Below, one piece after another: positions 48,346 to 59,469 of a DNA stretch of 64,000 bases. Made by a program: the position numbers and the translations under genes. The notes beneath the pieces are model-generated. The model was not told the DNA's origin and ran no database searches. It was given only the letters and a program-made list of their open reading frames with translations. This DNA comes from Lumnitzera littorea (lineage: Eukaryota; Streptophyta; Magnoliopsida; Myrtales; Combretaceae). The stretch spans positions 71,650,385 through 71,714,384 of the forward strand of contig JAMXBB010000003.1 of NCBI GenBank assembly GCA_024138015.1, given 5' to 3'. The first letter of the stretch is position 1. Every line of letters begins with the position of its first letter.

Positions 48346-48619
48346 CCTTAGCTAAGCCAAACCCTTTTGTACTTATCAATAGTCTCTAGTTGCCAACCAA
48401 AGGTACACTTAGATAACAGCTTAACCCATCCAACCGTTTGCTCAATCTACCTAAATCCAAGTTGTACCCAATACGTTCGAGCTGAATTCACCTTGGAAGA
48501 GTCACTTGCTCAGCTTGGCATTGTTGAACTATCAGCTTGGCTTAGCATCATTAATCAGCAACACCCAAGCTAGCCATATAGTTTGTCCATTTTTGCCAGG
48601 TGCATGACCACTAATCATC
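48341..48619 (+). repeat. 3' LTR of element E, left part
   Basis: It aligns with 20277-20553. The alignment stops exactly at CATCC (48615-48619), the target site of element D, and resumes at 57452. Confidence 0.82.
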
Positions 48620-50484
48620 CTGATAAGTATGTGAAACCACGTACCTATCTAAAGGATTTCTCTAACAATTATATGTGATTCAATAGATTTTTGAGCAAAA
48701 GTGTTTGAATTTTCATTAAAATCACAATTAATTTCTCAACACAAGTATAATTCATATTTTTTTTTTTTTGTTTTAATGGTCAAAAGTATCATATATTTAA
48801 AGAATTTAAGCTCTTCAAATTTAATCTTATAAGTCTCGGAGCTACTATGTAATGGTAGCCCTAGTTCAAGAAAACGAACAAGAAGAAAAAAAAGTAAAAG
48901 AAGAAAACTTGGAGCTAGAACTACTGGCATGACTATAGGCCCATTTATCGTCAAGACAGTACCATGAATATAATCAAGTTAAGTTGCAAAATTAGAAGAG
49001 TATACCTGCATGACAGTACCCAACTATCGTCATGATAGTATACTTGATTCTTGAAGCAAAAACGCGTTGTTTTATTAAAAGGAAAGAAGAGAAGTACACA
49101 ACACATGTCCACCATCATGATGGTACCCTTGCTTACCATCATACCAGTAACGACCTAATATAAAATCCTCTTCTTCTTCATTTTCTATAGATTTTGCTTT
49201 GTAATTTCTAGGGTTTAGGGTTCTAGTTTCCACTATTTTTGTCTTCCTTAGGCTATCTTAGGTTACTCTTAACATAGTTTTATGATTTCCATGAAGTTTT
49301 CTTGTATTTTCATTATTGTAGCGTAAACTATTAGTGGATTTTAACTCTTTTCAAGGTTTGGGTTTATTGATTTCCATTGCATCCATGGAGATTCTTAGGA
49401 AAATCTCAAGGAACTCTATTATTGAGGTCGAGGAGCTTGGTTTTGTAATGCTTCTCTTACTTTTCTCATGTTTAATGCAATGTTTATTTTCTTGTTCAGG
49501 TGTACTATCTATTAAATGTTTATTCTCCATGAATGTGATAAATAAAACTTATTATGCTTATGGGTAGTGTGTAAACATGATGAAGTAGCTATGGCTATTG
49601 ATGTTTTTGTATTATGATCGTATAAATTTAAAATTTTACTTGGTTCTATAATGTAATTAGGTATAACTTAAGTGTTGGGTTAATGTCTAGCTAGATAGCA
49701 TTTCCCACACATTGGGCCTCTCCCTTTGTTACCCTAATAAGGTCTAAATATTGTAATAGGATTCAAAAACCTCGATAGAACTTAGAATTCCTAATTTGAA
49801 TGGATAATTCTTGAAAATTAGGACTTAAATCCTTATACTTACCTAAAGCTAAAAATTAGTTAGAATGAGAGATCAATTCTAACATAGTTATTCCAATAGT
49901 GATAGGACTTGAATAACCAGCTAATAGTGTAGATGAGATTTTGATAATACAATGCTCTTACTACACAATAGAATTTATGAAACAAAAGTTGGATAAATTC
50001 TATGAGTATGAGTAAAATCCATGTTTAGACTATCATAAATACTTTAATAGTATGGCCACAATAATCTTAGATAATTGTTTACTCGATGCTCATATATCTT
50101 TTATAAAGAAATCTACACCTTAATACCAAGAAAATTACTAAAATCCATGCTTAATTCTATTATAGTTTTTACTTATATTTAGATAACTTACATGTTCTTT
50201 CTTTTAAAATTACTCAATCAATTGCCTAAACTAGAGTAGAAATATTAGAATCTAGTACTTAGTTATTTTTTAAACTTTATTCTTTCCTTCACTACAAAAT
50301 ACAACCTTGCTACTCACCATATACAATAAATTCACCGGTATGCTAGCTTTTAACTCGCGGTTTCCACAAATATTTTTCAAAAGATTGCAAGCGAGTTCAA
50401 TTTATTATACAGTGTTTCCACTATTTTTAAAAGGGGCAAATTTTATATTTGTGCATGGCATTTTGAAAGGTGATCACGCTATCA
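48620..50484 (+). repeat. Left LTR of element D, in inverted orientation
   Basis: It starts TGATAAGTATGTG and ends CACGCTATCA. The first 150 bases align with the reverse complement of the right LTR start, and the last 150, with the GGTTTCCA block at about 50360, align with the end of that LTR. It is about 790 bp longer than the right LTR, with extra DNA around 48870-49200 and 49560-50250. No duplication is specific to this LTR (CATCC left, AGTTT right). Confidence 0.85.
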
Positions 50485-50490
50485 AGTTTT

Positions 50491-50530
50491 TTTATACCCC
50501 CAACTTTATAACTTGCTTGTCCTCAAGCAA
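50491..50530 (-). other. Polypurine tract of element D
   Basis: The minus strand reads GCTTGAGGACAAGCAAG and then AAAGTTGGGGGTATAAA. This is the same leader and G-run that precede the 3' LTR in element B. It shows that the interior of D runs on the minus strand up to the left LTR. Confidence 0.83.
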
Positions 50531-53395
50531 GCTTGAACCACTTGTAGATCAATAGGTAAAAGATGGATTCTCTACTTATAGGTCTCAAGTAAGATATCAA
50601 GAGGGAGGTAAATTGATATCTCTTGCAAAAACTGAAAATTTTTAGATTTAAAAATGAAATCCCTCTTAATAGCTTAAATGACGTGATAAGTAATTGAAAA
50701 TTGATTATTTAAGTTAAGGCATGAAAATAAATGCACAAATAGTAAATATTAGAAAGTAAATAAAGTAGGGAGAAAGAAGATTAGGCAATCAATTTATAAA
50801 GCTTCGGCTTTTGCCTATTGCTCTCTTCCACCTCCACCATTGGAGACCTAGTTCTCCTCACTAATGTTGTTCTACTAGTCTAATCTTTTCAATAAACAAA
50901 GATCAATGAGAGATTATAAGGATATTCAGTCATTTCTCTATCCTATCTCACTAGCTTCTTCCTAAGCTATACATAGGACTCAGAGAACTCCCCAATCCTC
51001 TTACACTCAAGTTACAATGTCAATTACATTTACAAAAAAAGTGAGACAATACAATCAAATAGCTCTTTACAACTTTCATACAAATGCAATAATAATGAAA
51101 TTGATTTCGCTTAGTTTATGGTAATGTTCACAAGAGAGATTTTTGAATTTCAGTTCTTATCTTAAGACTCTCCTATCAATCTTATGCAACTTGAATTCAT
51201 CTTGAATCAATATTTTATGTAACAGTTAAAAACAGCTGGTTCCTGATTTTTCTCTAAGAAAACTTGATTCAATCACAATTGGCTTTGTTGTTGGAGATAT
51301 ATCCCATGAAAATAAGAACCAAATATTTGAACTTTTGAAAATTTGAGACTTCTTGTTTTTTATTTGTTTCTTTGTTGTGCTTGTATATTTTTAAAAGTTA
51401 TTGCATGTAAAGATATATTTAGTAATTTCTAAAGTGATTTAAATTCAAAAAATTCGAAGGTTATTGCTTAACCAAATGGATAAGTTCAAAAAGATATGAT
51501 GGGATCTTGATAAATCAAGTTGGCTCTTCAAAATTAGTTTGGCACTTGATCAAGCATATATATCGTGAACAACCAATTAACATCTTCTAAATCTTACTTA
51601 AAATTTGAAATAAAAAACTCCTAAAAATTTGGTTGAATTTATCCAAAATATCCAACCTTATCCTCAACAAGATACCATAAGATCCCTGAAAAATTTATCA
51701 ACAATCGAGCTGCAAAAAGTGAAGCTAGGCCTTCTTACAAATTTATCCAACTTAATTTGTTCAAATTATCCAAAAAATAGCTTAGGAATTGCAGCTAAAC
51801 TCAATTCTATACACAATCTGTATTGCTCTATTCTGTTATTGATATACACTCTAATATACATTCTAACATACATTTTGACCAGCACAATTCCAAACTTAAT
51901 TTTCTTCCTTGAATTGATTTTATTCTAAAATTGACCTGCATACTTATTGTTCTTGTTAAACATATTTTAACATTTTTCATTGTGGTTTTTTTTAGAATTA
52001 ATCAATGTTATATCATGATATATCTATACACTTCATAAATATATTGAGATAACTTATCACATTTTTTGTTATCATCAAAACCAACTTAGGAGGCTTAACA
52101 CTACTCTTTAGTTGTTAATTCTATTCTCTAGTTTATACATACTAAGTTGTATATTTTTCAATTCAACTTTTGGTAAGCAAATAATTGTTCATGAAAGCTA
52201 AGTGAATGGTTGAGTGTGCCTAATTACATATCTAAGAGAATTATTGAATTAATCCATAGTTCATAAAGTTAAACCTCTTATTTAACTCAAGATTAAATAA
52301 CTCGAGATTGAGTAAGTTGTTACAAAGGAAGAGAAAGGCCCATACACTTAATAAATTGATCAACATGTATATAGTCTTAATCCTTCCCTTAAGTCAACCA
52401 TAATTGAGAAAAATATGACAAAATTGGATTGTTCTTTACTCAAATCTCCCCAAATTTTCACTCATGCATCCTCAACTTTTGTTCAAGGGAACTCTTTATT
52501 CTTCACCTTTTCCTCTAGTGAACACTAAGAGCTCATGAACCTATTCCAGAAGATATGCCAAGCACTTGTTAGGCGCCCCAAATGTTCACCTATGCTCTCT
52601 TTTTCTTTTCTTTTTTCTTTTTGTTCTTCTTCTTCTTCTTCTTCTTTTTCTATTTTTGATTTTGGTTAGGTTCACCCCCAACTTTTGAATTTTGGACGAT
52701 TTTCATTCTATTTTTTGTAGAGAAATCCTTTTTAAGACTAAAACAATTTCAGCATCTTTTCTAGCACTATATTTAGCCATTTGGAAATTCAAAGAGCACA
52801 ATACATGAAAATCAATTTTGTAAAAAGTAAACGCTTAACTCTAACTAGTGGCATGATTCTCAGCTCACGAATCTAAAGTTAAATACAAAGGTAACAATCT
52901 AATCAAAAGATTTTGTTCATTAATTCTAGAGTAAAGTAATAGATTTACTCCATTTGATCCTCAAGCATGAACACAATAAAAACAAAAGTTACTCACTATT
53001 TTTCACACAAGTCAAAGATTTCAAGAAATTAAAATAAACTTAGCAACCAAATTTTCTACACAATTGTAATATCAATTTAGTAAAGTGCAGCCACAACTTC
53101 AGTCCACTACATGTATTCCCTACCCCTAACTTTTATTTCTCCTATCATCTCAACTCATCATCAAATGTAAATTATAAAGGTAAGGTTAGAACAAGACTGC
53201 TTTGGGAATTAAGCTAAGCTGCTTTGTTTCCCTTTCACTCTTCAGGTCCTCTTGGAGTCAAACTCAAGCCTCTTTAAAGATCTACACAAGAACAGAAATT
53301 ATCTTAAAGTATCTTATTCAGTCATTTTCTCAAAACATAAAACAAAACTAGAAAAACTTGAAGGAAAGTGCATGGAAATTAAATAAAACTCTAAC
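50531..53395 (-). other. 3' non-coding region of element D
   Basis: About 2.9 kb without recognisable coding. A pyrimidine-rich patch with TTC repeats lies at 52595-52655. On the minus strand GGGTTGGAGGCAACC (53398-53412) is the counterpart of the GGAAGGCAACCC motif that follows integrase in element B. Confidence 0.7.
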
Positions 53396-53528
53396 AGGTT
53401 GCCTCCAACCCAGTACTTAGGTTTTATGTCCCTCAGCTGGACCCTTCTCATAATCATCATGGTGGATGGAAGTTGGGATATTTCTTACCCCATTCTTCAA
53501 TGTCTTCATCTTCAGCTTAGCCAAATAT

Positions 53529-54138
53529 CTAGTAAGGAGGACAATTCCACTCCTTAGCAAATTCATTTTTCAAATCATTGAAATCAACATGAATATCCTT
53601 ATTTTCATTCCTCTTCTCCTTAACCTTTCTTGCAAACAACTTGATTTTAAACGGCCTACATCTCAAAACTATCTTTTTGCCTTTGACATCTATCAATGCC
53701 CCAGTCATTGCAAAAAAAGAAGGAAAAAAATCAACCCAAAATGAGTGGTCATGCTCCATCATTCGTTTCCATCACAATAAAATCTACAAGATAGCTAAAA
53801 CGATCAACTTCTACAACAAGATTTATGAGAAGTCCCAACGACTTCTTTGTTAACATGTCAACAAATGACATGACAAAATTCGCCTCCTTAAAGAATCCTT
53901 CCAATCCCAATTTCCTCATCAGTTCTCTAAACATAACGTTGTTAGAAGCCATTAAGTCACTAAAAGCTCTTAGAAAGTACTTTTCAAGAATGACACAAGG
54001 AATGGTAAACTGGCCTGGATCTCCTCTCTTTGGTGGCATGTACAAATATTTTCTCGTGTATAATACCCTTACTGACTCTTCAATCTCCTCATCATCAAGT
54101 TCAAGTAATGGGATGAAATCATCACTTTCTTCTTTCAT
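53529..54138 (-). pseudogene. pol: Aspartic protease of element D
   Basis: Reading leftwards from 54138: PPKRGDPGQFTIPC, then FSDLMASNNVMFRELMRKLGL, which corresponds to the active loop with DLMAS in place of DLGAS. The catalytic Asp is kept and the neighbouring Gly is Met. A second frame (53762-53529) carries MTGALIDVKGKKIVLRC, the C-terminal half. The 129-codon frame is long for this window. Immediately after ...NEFAKEWNCPPY comes a stop and then non-coding DNA where RT should begin. Confidence 0.85.
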
Positions 54139-54306
54139 TGTTGGCTTGATCTTAACTGACTTGCTTGAGTTACTTAGATCAATTTCTCCTAATTCCTCTT
54201 TTGATTCATTCTCCTCAAGGGCCTTACTCTAAAATAGAAGGGGATCATCAACTTCCATGATTTGGCTATCATCTGAGGGACCTTCCTCTCCGTTTAGCAT
54301 TTAAAC

Positions 54307-54528
54307 TTACTTTTCTTCAACCATTCTCTCAAACTCTTCTTCTGTTATCATTGTTTCCAATTCTTCAATATCAGATTCTTCCTCTATGCTCTCTTCTAAA
54401 ATAGGAATTTTTAACTCTTCCTCTTTTGGCAAGATATCTTCAATAATCTCAAATTCCTCATTAACTTCTTCCTCATTGGAATCTTCAATCTCTAAATGAT
54501 CTCTCTTGCAATCATTACAATCACTCAA
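54307..54528 (-). pseudogene. Acidic linker between gag and protease of D
   Basis: An open frame of 73 codons, very rich in Glu, for example NEEEVNEEFEIIEDILPKEEE. Gag-protease linkers in this lineage are often acidic. It has no recognised fold, and I assign no separate function. Confidence 0.55.
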
Positions 54529-54539
54529 CTACATTTTCA

Positions 54540-55928
54540 TCTTTTAACTTCCCACTAGATGTACCAGCTTATGTATTTGTAGGTACTATCATTACTTACT
54601 CTCTTCGATTCTTTTCAGTATTATTGGGTAATGCACCTTGTAATCTAGTACCTAGCATCTTAGAAATTTGCTACAATTGGATCTAAACATTTTTTATAGC
54701 TAATTCTTGAAAGGATAACCTCCTCATCAAGTCATTGTTCCCCTTCTCTTTTTATGACTAGAAGTCTTGCTGGGGTCTTTGTTATGGTGTTGGAAGAGGT
54801 AGCAAATTTTGTCCATTGGGTTAGTTGTTCCCATATCTAAAATAAGAATTTTGGTTCCACCCTCAAGCAAAATTGTTTAGATATGCATTCCAGTTGTTTG
54901 GTCCTCTTTGCTGAAAGTTGTTCATATAATTGACTTCCTAAATACCTTGATTTTATCCATGCCAATACCAGCAGTGATTGAACTCATCATGATCAAAACT
55001 ACTACCCTTCTTACATCCAACATTTTATCTTGTGCTCTCCTTGGCATCAAGCGTCTTGTTCAATTTGTTAGAGAGGGCAGCAACTTGTGAAGTTATAACA
55101 TTGAATTTGTCTTCCTTAACTATGCTCTCCACTCTTCTAGCATTTGTTCTCTTAGCATGCCATCCAAAAGAATTGGAAGCCATCTCTTCCATCAATTCAC
55201 ATGCTTTCTCAAGACTTTTTCTCATCAAGTTACCTCCAAATGCAACACTAATCATAAACTACAAACTTCTTGACAAACCATTATAAAAAGTTTGAACTTG
55301 TAACCAAATTGGTAATCCATGGTGTGGACATCTCCTTGTACCATTCCCATGCTTCATACAAAGACTCTCCATCAAATTGGCGAAACATGGTGATGTCATT
55401 CCTCATCTTCATTGTTTTGCATGGAGGGAAAAATCTTAACAAAAATTTATGGGCTAATTACTCCCAAATAGATTGAGGTAGTAAAGAATACAACTAGCTT
55501 CAGGCTTTATCTCTCAACGAGAACAAGAATAGCCTCAATTGAATAGCATCCTCAGAAACATAGTTACTTTTTAAAGTTGCACATAATTGAAGAAAACTTT
55601 ATAAGTGTTCATTTGGATCTTCTAAAGCACTTCCACTAAACTGGGTCATTTGCTCCATTTGTATCAATGCAGGTTTAAGCTCAAAATTGTTGGCTTAAAT
55701 AGCAAGTCATGCCACTGCTGGTGCAAAACCATCCATGGTTAATGTGGTGTATTCCCATAAAGGTCTTTGTTGTATATTCCCATTACCATTAACATTCATC
55801 CCATTACTATTTACATTTCCATTTTGTCCATTAAATCCATTTTGATATTCCTCTCCATCCATATCATCCATATTCACACCAATTCCTACACCAACACTGT
55901 ATCCATTTCCTTCATTCAAATTCTCCAT
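54540..55928 (-). pseudogene. gag: gag of element D
   Basis: The likely start is the ATG at 55928 (MENLNEGNG), with an Asn/Gly-rich N-terminus ending in GNIQQRPLWEYTT. Downstream, in several frames, are ANNFELKPALIQM, FSLRDKA, RFFPPCKTMKMRNDIT, DGESLYEAWE and GGNLMRKSLEKACELMEEMA. This is the same capsid pattern as in element B. Stops and shifts break it. A degraded Cys/His region follows near 55000. Confidence 0.88.
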
Positions 55929-56351
55929 CTCAACAAATCTTCTTCTTTCTCGTAGTCATCTATGAAATGTTCTATCAACTTTAGGATCGAATAACAATTC
56001 AAAATCAGCAACTCTTCTTCTTTGCATAAAACAATAGAGGTTTCGAAATTTCAACACAAGGGTAATCCTAAGAGGCTAAATATAAAGGGTTTCAACAATC
56101 CCAACCCAATACAATCATGTGGCAAGAGGTTTATCTCTTCTCCAAACAACTAATTAAACTATCAATAGCTTCTTCACAAGTCCTGCAAAGCAACAAGAAC
56201 AACACAATAAAAAGTTCTTAACAAAATAAAGATACAAATCTACTCTAAGCATGCAAAACTAACTCTAACTACAACTAAATCTATTCTACTATAAGCCTTG
56301 TCTCAAAGAAAAATACTAATATAATATTAACTAACTTTCATATTCCTTAGC

Positions 56352-56371
56352 TTCTCCCATAACAGTGCCAG
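56352..56371 (-). other. Primer binding site of element D
   Basis: The minus strand reads CTGGCACTGTTATGGGAGAA, the Athila type TGGCGCCGTTGCCGGGGA with G-to-A and C-to-T changes. It lies five bases from the LTR end, as in element B. Confidence 0.75.
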
Positions 56372-56376
56372 AATCT

Positions 56377-57451
56377 TGGTATCATATTCACCACTTTCAC
56401 AAGTCACAAACTAATTGGAAAAATTAGCTCCTTTTTAAATTAGTGAGATCAATATACTACTAATTGATCAAGTTTGCAAATTTTGATAAAAACTTTTGGA
56501 AACCGCAAAAACTTCGACAAGTGTACCAGTCAATTAGTAGTTTGGGGTAAGCTCCACACTTGTATTTCCCAAGGGAATGATAAGCTAGCTCTCAGCCGTT
56601 TCAATACTATTCATATCTAGGTAAGCCAAATAAAACTTAATTCTTTTATTGAACAAAACTCAATAACTAACCTAATGTAGATAAAGATATAATTTCTATT
56701 AAACTATATAATTCTAAGAACAACTCCTAGTTTAACAAATCACGGGATTCTAACACTCCAATTATTACAATTAAGAACTAAGTAAATGAATTAACAAGAG
56801 GCATGATGTTTGAGTTCTTCTATTGTTCATATGTACATAGATTAAAGATTGATTCCAAAAGTGAAATCTTAACCAAATCAACATGTATCAACAAAAAATC
56901 CAAGTTAAACAAGCATGGAAATGACTAGAAATTGTGCTTTACACATAATCCGAATCTACATACATTCCTTCACAAGTGAAATAAATGTTCAATGCTTGAA
57001 ACCCATACCCATGTAACACACAATTACAATAAACAAAATAAACACCAAATATTAGGACAGTATGGTCTATTCTTTGCAATACTTGCGAAGGTTCTATTCT
57101 AGATGCCAATTTGATGATAGCTGGGATTACCATCAAGTCGGTAATTCCTACTCTATGTCTTCATCTTTTTTTGTTTTTTTTTTTTTTTTTTTTTTGGGAG
57201 AGGGTTGGGGGGGTTTCTCATGTAGGGGCATGGTAACCTTAAGACCTATAAGAACAAGCACAAAGAGCTTAAATTCTTCAAATAAACATAACTTTTGAAC
57301 ACTAAAACATAAAAATATGAATTATACTCGTGTTAAGAAATTATATATGATTTTAATGAAAATTCATACACTTTGACTCAAAATTCTATGAAATCATATG
57401 TAATTGTTAGAGAAATCCTTCAAATAAGTGTGTGGTTTTGCACACTTATCA
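56377..57451 (-). repeat. Right (5') LTR of element D
   Basis: On the minus strand it starts TGATAAGTGTGC and ends GATACCA, next to the PBS. It includes a T-run with a G-rich patch at 57173-57215. It is followed by target duplication CATCT. Confidence 0.88.
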
Positions 57452-57456
57452 CATCT

Positions 57457-57958
57457 ACCATGTATTCGAGCACTTGTGATAAAATCTTCCATACAAGATG
57501 CCCATTTTTGTTGAATTTTCATTTGTTCCCTTCGAACATTCCTTGTATTATACTTATTTTTAATATTACCCTTTTTAGTCTTTTCCATTTTAGGTAAGAT
57601 GCCCTAACTTTTTAGGTATAAATACCCATTGTAAATGTAACCACAACATAACTTAGTTTTGAATATACTTCTCATTTCGTGAGCATTGCTCTCTATTTGC
57701 TTATTCGCTTCACTCTTATCCTATCCCTTGAGTAAGGTTAAGTAGCAAGTACCCTCATTAGACTTGCTCGATGTCATATTGAGTTGAACTGTAAGTCTTG
57801 GGTAGTTCCTTGATGCGTAATATCCTTGGAGTGGATCGAGGTTTGCTTATTGGTTTCTTTGTTTCTCGTACAATTCCACCCCTATTTTCAAGCTTTCTAC
57901 AGGCTTAGAGCTACCCCCTTACGACCAACATTGTTAGTCATTGGCTTAATTTGTATCA
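57457..57958 (+). repeat. 3' LTR of element E, right part
   Basis: It aligns with about 20560-21061, including the TATA box TATAAATA at 57617-57624. It ends GTATCA. The next five bases, ATCCT, would be the target duplication of E, but no partner is found on the left. Confidence 0.87.
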
Positions 57959-57963
57959 ATCCT

Positions 57964-58113
57964 TACACAAGAAGTAGAGAAGCTATTGCATCAAATACAG
58001 GACCAGACCTAGAAAATTTAAGATGGATGTGCAATGCCATTGGAACTCAACATATGAGTTATTGCATAATACTATTCCTTACAGCAAACTGCTTTATGAA
58101 TTTGCGATATACT
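57964..58113. other. Short unassigned spacer between E and H
   Basis: About 150 bases with no recognisable feature. A 99-codon frame runs through it from the LTR of E but shows no known motif. Confidence 0.4.
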
Positions 58114-58119
58114 ATATAT

Positions 58120-59382
58120 TGGTGATAGTGGTTTCACTTAGGTAGTAGTGGAAGTGAGATTTTAAATGGGATGGCTACGGCTTAGCTAGGGTTTAGCTGG
58201 CCAATGGTGCTTAGGGTCATGGCAACAAACGCAAATGGTTAAGATCAAAAGCTTTAAGGGTGAAGAGTCTCCTAGAAGCTTCAAATTTGCTTGAAAGTAG
58301 TTGAGGAAGATGATACTTTAGAGAGAGAGTGGCGGTCATCGGTGCTAAACCTAGAGAGAGAAAGCACAAATTTGAGCTCCTATGGACGATGTAGAGTGAT
58401 GCTTGATGCCGAAATAGCTTTTGCAATCCCATATTTATAGTTTTCATTATCGAATCAAGTTTAGGAAGTCAAGGAAATGCATTAAATTAGAGATTTGCAG
58501 TAAATGGGCCTTGATCAAATTTCAACTCCAATATTGATGAAATGCGATTCAATTCAATTGAAGAAAATAGTCAAATGTTGTTCTTTATTCTCTGTTCTTG
58601 CTAAAATAAAAGATCAAAAGCTTTGAAACTTAATGGAAGAGCTTAAATTACATAAAATCATGTCAAAGACAAATCTGTTTTTTGAGTTTTTTTTTTTTTT
58701 TTCAATCTTCACTTTGACCCCCTAAAACGATTAAATTTGGATAAGATATTGATACCAATTCGAAGTATCCTAAGTATACTTCCTAATTTCACTTAAAAAA
58801 AGGGATCAAAAAATGCCCTGAAGTAAGTTGTTCAAGCAAGTATCTTGCAAGAAAGAGATGGAAAGATAGGGAAATAAAAGGAAAATCGGAATCATCAGCC
58901 AATAAATAGGCTGACACGTATCAACCATAAGTAGACAATTAATACCTTATGCAAGAATCGAACCTAAGATCTCCAAGTCTATCATAGTGCAAGTGTAAGT
59001 ATTTAACCAGATGGGCTGTTAGCCCATAACTTATTAACTTATGCAACTAAAATACATTTAACCTATAAAACAACCTAAAAATCATATAAAATAAAATTCT
59101 ACTCAATTAAATTATTTACAACTTTAAAGATTATTTCCCTAAAAATAATTTATTTACGTAAAAATCTATTTTACTTAAAAATTCTAACTTTCTATTTTTC
59201 TTTTTGTTGTTGTATTTTTCATTGTTTTCTAATTTTTCTATTCTTTTGTACTTTTTCTAAATTTTTTTGTAATTATCTAAATTTTTTATTTTTTTTAATT
59301 ATGACCCTTTTTCCCTATCTTAAAAAAAAAAAAAAAAAGAAAGCTCCAAAATTTCAAGAGGGAAAAAAATGGGGTATCTACA
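58120..59382 (-). repeat. 3' LTR of element H
   Basis: It aligns end to end with 62181-63476. Minus-strand start TGTAGATACCCC. TATA-like box near 58432-58439. It contains A-rich and T-rich tracts and the tRNA-like motif. Confidence 0.85.
58955..59018 (-). promoter_or_regulatory. tRNA-like A-box/B-box pair in H 3' LTR
   Basis: On the minus strand CAGCCCATCTGGTTAA (A-box region, from 59018) is followed about 40 bases later by GGTTCGATTC (58964-58955), a perfect B-box core. This is the best copy of the motif in the window. Confidence 0.62.
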
Positions 59383-59402
59383 GTTACTTCTCTTTGTTGT
59401 GA
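59383..59402 (-). other. Polypurine-tract-like sequence of H
   Basis: The minus strand reads ACAACAAAGAGAAGTAAC directly before TGTAGATACC. The preceding AAACTTCAC matches the DNA before the PPT of F1. Confidence 0.6.
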
Positions 59403-59469
59403 AGTTTAAGTAAAAGTTTACCATAAAGACATAAAAGACACAATTTTATCCCTGAAGATGAAATTTCTC

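Larger units (their letters stand above)
48620..57451 (-). mobile_element. Athila-like element D, gag-protease only, with inverted LTRs
   Basis: An 8.83-kb insertion in the 3' LTR of E. Outer flanks CATCC and CATCT form a 5-bp duplication with one transition. The interior reads right to left: PBS, gag, acidic linker, protease, 3' non-coding region, PPT. RT, RNase H and integrase are absent. The right LTR is in the expected minus orientation. The left LTR is in plus orientation, yet the PPT abuts it. The two LTRs are therefore inverted repeats rather than direct repeats, which is abnormal. Gag motifs and PBS class are those of Athila. Confidence 0.88.
20277..57958 (+). mobile_element. Outermost Ty3/gypsy element E, split by three insertions
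   Basis: Its pieces are: 5' LTR (to 21061), PBS, gag, protease to about 23.1 kb; RT, RNase H and integrase at 42.47-44.6 kb; integrase end at 47.8-48.3 kb; 3' LTR at 48341-48619 plus 57457-57958. Removing G, the solo LTR and D leaves a roughly 6-7-kb element in correct order. The PBS is of tRNA-Met type and the protease has the DG(G/R)S(C/Y)TN loop. The left edge of the LTR is uncertain (20277 to about 20525) because homology continues upstream into pol. No 5' target duplication is found, as expected for an LTR-sharing array. Confidence 0.85.

Noticed and set aside
48620..50484. Left LTR of D as an independent solo LTR.
   Set aside because: Its flanks CATCC and AGTTT are not a duplication, whereas CATCC pairs with CATCT at 57452 and the comparison with the 5' LTR of E shows no other DNA at that site.
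58955..59018. A functional tRNA gene.
   Set aside because: No acceptor stem or anticodon loop can be folded by eye; only the A and B boxes match, and the motif repeats in four LTRs.
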